Positions 57,260 through 64,000 of a stretch of 64,000 bases of DNA are shown here, piece by piece (position 1 is the stretch's first letter; every line of letters begins with the position of its first letter). Location of the stretch: contig NMRA01000021.1 of assembly GCA_002633005.1 (NCBI GenBank), positions 778,706 to 842,705 of the forward strand, in the 5' to 3' direction. This stretch comes from Phoronis australis. Taxonomy: Eukaryota; Phoronida; Phoronidae. Position numbers and translations under genes: made by a program. The notes beneath the pieces are model-generated. The model made no database searches. It worked only from the letters and a program-made list of their open reading frames with translations, and was not told where the DNA came from.

Positions 57260-57409
57260 GTGACGAGATCGCCGTCGACGTGACATCAATTCACCATCAC
57301 CACAAATTTCTCCGTTTTACGTTGATTCTCGTGAGCTACGGGGTCACTGGCGATATGTTGTATTACACTGAATTAAAATTACGATGGATGGGAAGCTGGA
57401 GGTATGGAC
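57260..57409 (+). CDS. CERK: Ceramide kinase (CERK-like), C-terminal catalytic-domain exon
   Basis: After CATGCATTTCAG two bases finish a codon, then DEIAVDVTSIHHHHKFLRFT, LILVSYGVTGDMLYY and ELKLRWMGSWRYG. This matches the CERK segment with (G)D-x-x-A-x-DV-x-SVHH, the LLGYGFYGD core and the KRWLG-x-x-RY end. I place the donor at GGAC followed by GTAACT (57410), because the single leftover C and the TG of the next exon then make a Leu codon. The alternative donor GGAG followed by GTATGG breaks the phase. Confidence 0.85.
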
Positions 57410-57545
57410 GTAACTGATGTACGACCCTTACCCAGTTAGTTGCCTTTCATTCACTTTCAAAGTCTTCGTGAAAAGTTTCGGGGTGCAAAGCGCCATCTAT
57501 CTATTGTTTTCTTGAAACGCGAAATAATTGGTAAGTCGCCCCGGT

Positions 57546-57730
57546 CTACATGTATGCACAACTACGTTGTGCGAGTTGGGAGTCTGAAGTTTTTATCGTT
57601 GTACACATTATGACTATCTGCACCCAGTCTGGGAGATAATATCGTTTTTCGTTGTTACAGCAGTGCCGCGTGGAACATGTAGCGAAGCATGTCACCGTTT
57701 CAGGTACATGTAATAGTAGGCAAGTATCAA
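57546..57730. repeat. 185-base intronic duplication, copy 1
   Basis: CTACATGTATGCACAACTAC ... GGCAAGTATCAA. It is repeated at 57878-58062 with two differences (TCTGAAG/TCTAAAG and GCCGCGTGG/GCCGCTTGG). Confidence 0.95.
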
Positions 57731-57877
57731 TGGGGCTATTCGGAAAATCTACAATAACTAGAGGGCGTGCGTGTACTAGTGGTGATAGATTAACAGCCTC
57801 GATTTCGCGAGCCCTTTAAATACATGGTGAAATGGCTTGCAGCCGTGCCAACTGAATCTGAGATTGCGTAAAAAGGN

Positions 57878-58062
57878 CTACATGTATGCACAACTACGTT
57901 GTGCGAGTTGGGAGTCTAAAGTTTTTATCGTTGTACACATTATGACTATCTGCACCCAGTCTGGGAGATAATATCGTTTTTCGTTGTTACAGCAGTGCCG
58001 CTTGGAACATGTAGCGAAGCATGTCACCGTTTCAGGTACATGTAATAGTAGGCAAGTATCAA
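57878..58062. repeat. 185-base intronic duplication, copy 2, starting right after an N
   Basis: It begins at the base after the single N at 57877. A read or contig join is therefore likely, and the duplication may be an assembly artefact of two haplotypes. Confidence 0.95.
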
Positions 58063-58096
58063 TTGACATATAATACGACAATGGATATCATTTTAG

Positions 58097-58264
58097 TGCT
58101 TCGGTCACTTTTCACCTTTCGGAAGTTTGAGGCACAGCTGGAATATCTTCCTGCGACCAATTATTTAGCCGATGATGACATGCGCAGTGGGAAAAAGGAA
58201 GTTGGATACAAACCCTATCCCCATCTGTTACCTGGTGATAAGCATGACGTAGACGAAAACACAG
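58097..58264 (+). CDS. CERK: Ceramide kinase (CERK-like), exon with the LPA segment
   Basis: After the acceptor GGATATCATTTTAG the exon reads (L)LRSLFTFRKFEAQLEYLPA followed by TNYLADDDMRSGKKEVGY and ends HDVDENT(G). In CERK the RY-D-F-S-G-x-KTF segment leads to Y-E-G-x-x-x-FLPA, then a poorly conserved loop. Here R-K-F-E-A-x-L-E-Y-LPA fits that pattern and the rest is the variable loop. The donor is GTAACG at 58265 (phase 1). The exons for the conserved C terminus were not found in the remaining 5.7 kb and probably lie beyond the window. Confidence 0.7.
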
Positions 58265-58269
58265 GTAAC

Positions 58270-61200
58270 GTAGCCTCAATGCTTTACAAACTTTCCGAGA
58301 TTTTTTGCAAAAAACAAATTGTTGCAATCCTCAAATTATGAAACATGTGCAGATCTTCAAAGGTTAACAGACGCCGTTCCGACCACAGCGGTTTTTGTAA
58401 AGTCGCACAAACTGTCGCAAGCCTGAAGTTGCAAGGATTTGTGTTGACCTTCGAAGAGTAGATTTTAATATAATCAGTAACCAATTCTGTGAAAAGAAGG
58501 TTTGTACTACCTTCGATGATGTGGAGTCCTGCTTACCGCAAAAATAACCGACGACTGTTTACAAATTACGATTAAATGCGTTGTGTTAGACAGACAACCC
58601 GGCATAAGCAGAGTAATCTCGAGCAATAATAGCTGGATCATGCACAGGGTGAAAAACAGCAGCAGCGTTTAAATTGGAACTTTATATTTACATCAGACAT
58701 CAGTATAAGTCTAGAAGAAGAAGAAGTTCAATCTGAAAACAAACCAATAATCACCATAAATACAAGAAATAATAATCTCTTCATGACACAGTAAATAAAC
58801 CAAAGTAACTGAGTAAGTAATATCCAAAACCTGTCATGAAAACCCTAAGTACAATTTAAACTCAGATATCAAAGCCACAAACCCGCGAATCAAAAACTGG
58901 ATGTAAATAAACAATCCACCGCGCCACACGGTGAACGGAATTAAACATACTGTTAAGAGAGCCAACTGGCGGAAGAAATCTAAACCACAGCTCTGAAAAC
59001 ACGTGTCTCTGAAACGAGAACCTTCACTGCAAAAGAATTACCCCTTTTTCAAATATAAGAAAAGTGAGAAATTACAATATTACCTATACTGCGAATATAA
59101 CTGATAAGCCAACAAAAAACTTACTTTCTTGAACGATGTGACAGATATTTCAACTGAAAACTGACAGGTAACTAAAACAAATCCATCAAGTGAAAAAAGG
59201 ACCGGGTAGCTGTAAATTTCGTCCTGGCTAAGACATGGGTTATACTAAAACTGTAAATGTGGCGTAGCCAAGCTTAATCATAAAATAAAAAACAGAGGGC
59301 AGAAATAATAAACTTGAAATAATACAAACTCTCAACGAAACAATAGCCAAATGTCCTGTTGCAGCAGACCGCCAATCTACTTAGGTGCGGGAAAGACCTC
59401 CTCATGCCTGTCAAATGCAAGATGCGACGCACATGCTCACTTCGATAATAAGAGCACTGCGTCACAACTGCGCAAACAACCGCAACACGCAAAGCACTTT
59501 GCAACGCTTTGTACAGGTTTTCTACTTTCAGAAACTGCTGTATTTTTCGTTGAGACAATGCATGATTACTGAGTCGCACAAACGCTCGCAATCCTTCTAT
59601 TTCGACAAACTGTACAGTCAGACATTCAAGGAATAATCTTATTTTTTCATGGTGCCTGAAATATCCAGTTAGACTACAAACTTAGCGGAATTAGTGCAAC
59701 CCCATCACCCAATTGTGTCAACGCATGGACAGACAGACGAACGGACACGCAGACAGGCGGCCAAAGTGTCACGTTTTCCCCTGTGTGTGGTTGGGAACAG
59801 GTTGCTCCCGTCCTAGTGCTAATAGCTCTCGGTGCGACGATAGACTGAAGACTGGTTCGAGTTGATCGCTTTCTTATTTTGGACCGTACGTTCACAAGTC
59901 TACTCAAACAAAACATCCTACGTAATGTCTGTTCTATGCTCCAGCCGGTGATGCGAAACCTTGAGTGTGATAAGCTTCCAGCAACTGTTACACTCGTTAA
60001 CCTGCTGTCTCTATAGCTGGCTCTCAAGTGACTAACGTTGTGACTGCTGATTTACTTCACTGCAACACAACCATATCTTCAACTGACTTTAACTGAGCTT
60101 CATACCCAACTGAACCCAGCTAACTCGTGCCAGGGTATTTACATGTATAGTCTCTTACAATGCTGTGGAACTTTCCACAAATTTCAGCAAATTCTAAAAC
60201 GTTCAGGAATCTGCATAATCATTCTACAAACATATACTAAGCTCTAGAATATTCTGAACTTCACTAAACACCAAACACACTAGAATTGTCTATAATGATC
60301 CCTACTACCAGAGACCGTAGAGAGGGAGACAAATCTCCAAGCAAAATCCCTTTAGACGGCCACTGGCGGCCATTGTTGTTTCATGGACCGTAGAGACGTC
60401 TAGCGGGCGTTTGTGCAATATTATGGCAAGATATGACGGCTCCGGTCTGCATGTAAAAAAGCAATAATGGTTTTCGGACTGCCTACGGCTGCAGCAGCAG
60501 TTAATTGAAAATTCGTGACTTATGCTTGTTTACTTCCCTACTGATGAGGATAGATGATACTCACGATTGAAACAAATGATGTTTTTGCGTGAAACTGTTG
60601 CCAGTTAGCCAGTGATGGACTGGGTGATTTGAACTTCATGTCTTTACTGTTCCCTGCATTTGATCGCTTTCTTTCGTTTCTTTCTGTACTCTTAATACAT
60701 TCATATCTAAAAGATAATTATATTTACTATTACTATTCATTTACTTATTTTATTATTGTTATATTATCATATATTTGTTTTGATCTACTCTTTTTATTTA
60801 TTTGTTATTATTTATTTAGTGTTTTTATGTATTTGCAATTTCTTAATTAAATTATTTCTTGTAATCTCATACAGTCAACATCCCGGCTGTCGTTGGTCAA
60901 TAATCTAGTATATCATCATGGTATGGACTTCAGTGCATAATAAATATTAATTTTATGGTTTGGTAACCTGCTTGATAATTTGCCATTATGAAGTGTTGAA
61001 GCCAGTGTTCTTTTTAAGGTATATTGAGCCCTACATCGGTGGGTTCTTCGGTAGTATGCGTATTACCTTGGAAACCCCGTTTCACTCAGTGACGATGTCG
61101 TTTGTTTAGATTTTTGTTCTGACACGGGTCTTAAAACATCAAGTCAGGAAATAAGGCGTCCTTGTGTCATTTACTTTAATGCTATCTGCTAGTACACAAA

Positions 61201-62040
61201 CAGAACAATAAAATATAACCTACTGAGACCAGCAAAAGTGATACTAACATTCAAACACCCGAACACGTGCTGCCAGGCAGATATTCTGGCAGACAAATAC
61301 GTGCCCAATATCACTGTAAAACATATTTAATTTGAAAAGTGCCTTCGTCGCATTAATGCTCTAGGTATTTTGTGGACTGACTGAAGCAGCTTTTGTAATA
61401 AACAGTGTGCAAAACAACTGCAACGATAACAGCGATGTTTGCCTTTGTATCCGAATTTTGTGCTTTCTGCTGACAAATTTTATCATATCCGAGTCTGTTT
61501 TTGGAGTGTGCCAATCCGTTCACTCCTACCGCGCTAAAGACGATTAAGAAAATAACGGTAGATGTGTTTCTACTGGGACGGTAAGACGGGGCTGGTTTTC
61601 GAAAGTATCCGACCACTATGGTGACCCTACTGCCAGTCAAGTTTAGCCAATAAAGCAGAGGGCTGAAATTCAAACCAATCTGAATGTTTTGCATGTAACG
61701 CATGGACAGCAAACATGGCCTTTGATCCAGAAAACGCGTGTCAACTTTGTGCTGTTACATAATGAATTAATAGTTAATTAATTAATTTCCATTGATACAT
61801 AAACACATATAATATCTACCTCTTAAACAAAACCTGTCACACAGTCTACTCTAAAGAATGCATTTAGAAATACCTGTTTAATAAGAGCAACGCTGGAGCG
61901 TTGACATGCCCCCACGGCACATGGTTCACGATATGTTTCTAGGGGCTGCTAAATGGTTTTACAGTACTCAAGCCAACTTGTAAATCCAACAGTACTGGCG
62001 CCTTTCATCATATACCGCCGAATCACGTTCCATTGCAATC
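58270..62040. other. Presumed CERK-like intron or intergenic DNA, no gene recognised
   Basis: Short AT-rich frames. A 119-codon minus frame (61712-61353) has some hydrophobic runs but no family motif. Confidence 0.4.
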
Positions 62041-62060
62041 CGTCGGTTAATTTTCTCTAA

Positions 62061-62520
62061 AATGGCCAGTGGGAGGTGTTGCAATCATTGAATCCGTCTG
62101 AAAATGTTCCAACACATTGACATCACATACCTTTGTGTCAACTTTCTGTAAATCCGTCAGTGGGTTTTTTAAATACAGTGTATCAGACGGAAACCATCTT
62201 CTCCAGAAAGGCCACTTCGAGGCGCTACAATAATCAAATCCAATCTAAAATCAATTGCTGCCGACGCATTTATCAGCTAACTCGTTCCATAGATATTATC
62301 CGGAATAGCTATCCTACCAAACAACAGTTAGAAAGTCCCTTGTCGAGAACAAAATGTCCACTAGGAGGTGCTGTAGTGGTCAGTCGGTTCTTTCCTGAAA
62401 ATCTACTGATGCAGATGACACCAAATACCTCTGTCTCAAGTTTCATTAAAATCTGTCCATCCGCTCTTTACGCATCATCCGCACACACTTTTATCCGAAA
62501 TGGCCACTAGCAGGTGCTCA
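62061..62520. repeat. Degenerate tandem array with 146-base spacing
   Basis: The core AATGGCCASTRGSAGGTG starts at 62061, 62207, 62353 and 62499, exactly 146 bases apart each time, while the units between have diverged strongly. A second shared stretch, GACAYCAMATACCTYTGTSTCAA followed by TTTC and AAATCYGTC, is seen in the first and third units. Confidence 0.6.
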
Positions 62521-62773
62521 GTAGTGTTCGCATCAACGGGAAAATGAAGAGGTGCCGGCGCATCGATATTATAAAACTTACTTTAAACGCTATATGTTAC
62601 TGTGCTCAGCCGTCATCTTCAGTTAGTGTCTTACTGCCCTTAAAGTTCTTCTCTCACGCGTTGTTAACCCTTATTACATGGTTAGAGGATGTTATAAGGA
62701 TCCAAAAAGTAGTTACCTCATAACTAATACAAGATCCGTACTCGAAAAAAGTTTAAATGAACGCGCCACTCAC

Positions 62774-62800
62774 GATTCGCACCCGAAGAAACACCGCCAT
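62774..62800 (-). CDS. Possible first coding exon MAVFLRVRI
   Basis: On the minus strand TTCAAAATGGCGGTG opens nine codons and meets ATC followed by GTGAGT, a strong donor, in phase 0. Upstream on the same strand lies ACTTCCGG. The AAAATGGCGG word is a YY1 site that often overlaps start codons just after a transcription start. No second exon was identified, so this remains a candidate. Confidence 0.3.
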
Positions 62801-62829
62801 TTTGAACTTGCCGCGAACCCGGAAGTACA
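62798..62829 (-). promoter_or_regulatory. ETS plus YY1 promoter-like cluster
   Basis: Reading on the minus strand: GTACTTCCGGG (ETS core), a CG-rich gap of about 10 bases, then AAAATGGCGG (YY1). The order and spacing are those of TATA-less promoters of housekeeping genes. Inferred from motifs only. Confidence 0.35.
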
Positions 62830-62949
62830 ATTCATTCAGGAACCCATGCCGAGAAAACGCCGTCAGTGTGACTGGAGCAGTGCCTGTACTGTTACCAGCC
62901 AGCAAACGGGGATAACATAATCGACAGCGCGACAATTTTATTGAATTTG

Positions 62950-64000
62950 AAGAAGAAATGTGGCGAAAAAATTTTGACAGAAATTATTTTGCCAGACTCG
63001 GGACCGCAGGCTATCGGACCTGGTGCGGATCGAGACCAGATACTGGCGAACGGTAAATGCTTGCGGTTGCAAGCTGTTTTGTCGAAGTAAAATGGTCAAA
63101 TCATAAATGCTGCATATATTCACGGGTAGTTTCAGACACTTGCATGAAATTACGGGCTGGTTAGTCCTGTGTCACAATGCCGCGGCAGACCTTAGTTAGC
63201 CTCAGTCACCAGCTACCAGTGAAGACCATCGTACAGCTTGTTAGTAGGCCTATACAGCTTTGCGCCAAGGCTACCCTTAGGCCTAACTGGTCGCTGGCCA
63301 CAGCGCTCCCTCAAACGAGGTTTATTTAGAACTTGGGTACTTCTGGCGAACTGTGCAAAGTTGTTGGCTTTCAATAGAGATTTTCCCAGACTTTGTATGA
63401 GTGCACCAAGCCTAAAAGAATGGGGGGGGGCTGGAATTTTTGGAAATGTCTATCTTTTACTATAAGATTCAGTGGGTATGTTCAGAGATATGAATTGGAG
63501 ACTCTAAAATTTGGTACTTCCTGTCTTCTAGTAGAATACTGTCTCATTTTCTACTTTTTTCGGAATTCGTGCTTCTGTGACTGAGGCAGACCTTTTTCCA
63601 GTTCTCCAAAAGGGGTCTCGTTCGAGCACATAAGTATGACAAGTCCAATACAACATGTTATCATTTTTTATTCATTAACCCAAAATGATTCAAACTTTTA
63701 ACATAATAAGTAACTTAAAATGCACAATACTTTACAACATTTAGCATTACAAACACTATTCAACAGCAACAGTTTCCATGATATGAAAGTGGACATACAT
63801 GTAACTATTTCCATGGTGACGGAATAGTGTTTCCTTACACCAGAATTTGACAAGCATCATTTAAAAAATATGAAGTTGCAAGGAACAAGAATTAGAGGCT
63901 TGAAGCTTCACAATCCAACATAGCTTATTTCTCAAATTAAGATTATTCATATTGATGACTTGATAACCTGAATTAAGAAGCAATAAGTTACAAAACATGA
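62950..64000. other. No recognisable gene at the right end
   Basis: Short frames on both strands. The last 350 bases are AT-rich and on the minus strand would pass for 3' UTR, but no exon links to it. Confidence 0.4.

Noticed and set aside
1-64000. tRNA genes, CRISPR arrays, operons, bacterial regulatory sites
   Set aside because: No cloverleaf with box A and box B was recognised by eye. The DNA is animal nuclear sequence, and the regular repeats found lack CRISPR-like spacers.

Overview
This is about 64 kb of an animal nuclear genome, low in genes and rich in introns and repeats. The base composition looks AT-leaning, there are several dinucleotide microsatellites and decayed non-LTR retrotransposons, and one assembly gap of 569 N (24370-24938) plus single N at 22120, 26910 and 57877. 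Intron-split genes, GT-AG junctions with matching phases, THAP-domain relics, a contactin-associated-protein-like fibrinogen-type domain and single-domain IGFBP-like proteins suggest a marine invertebrate, perhaps a hemichordate, amphioxus or similar deuterostome. The species cannot be fixed from this window.

Left part (1-16 kb). The window opens with the tail of a THAP domain on the plus strand. At 1.6 kb lies the first exon of a small secreted IGFBP-domain protein (minus). A 5'-truncated non-LTR retrotransposon with interrupted reverse transcriptase occupies 2.0-3.9 kb, and a second LINE RNase H tail lies at 4.3-4.7 kb (minus). At 6.3-6.85 kb is a secreted CNTNAP-like fibrinogen-type domain gene, broken by a TAG and by a frame change at its start. 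At 11.3 kb is another THAP relic. At 13.5-13.9 kb is a compact PHD-finger reading frame followed within 70 bases by two histone-type 3' stem-loops. At 15.7 kb is a THAP domain frameshifted in an A9 run.

Middle part (16-46 kb). Apart from repeats, this part holds a promoter-like region with heat-shock-element-like repeats, an NRF-1 palindrome and an ETS site upstream of a short first exon (22.66-22.98 kb). It also holds the second IGFBP-domain first exon with a promoter conserved relative to its paralogue (28.8-29.2 kb), a perfect-looking foldback element (27.95-28.10 kb), four copies of a short inverted-repeat element (25.3, 26.7, 56.6, 56.8 kb), and a decayed multi-segment mobile-type reading frame (33.7-35.75 kb). 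A further broken zinc-binding coding stretch of unknown family lies at 39.0-39.3 kb.

Right part (46-64 kb). The best supported gene is a ceramide kinase (CERK-like) gene on the plus strand, seen as six exons between 48.3 and 58.3 kb with compatible splice phases. Its start, its end and the exon for the expected GIIPAGS-type segment are not visible. Its introns contain a 0.6-kb terminal-inverted-repeat element, a second THAP plus convergent acidic reading frame pair like that at the left edge, the inverted-repeat elements, and a 185-base duplication joined by an N. Downstream are a degenerate array whose core recurs at exactly 146-base steps (62.06-62.5 kb) and a promoter-like ETS/YY1 cluster (62.8 kb).

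Nothing here forms an operon-like system. The genes are independent, and most coding relics come from dispersed families.
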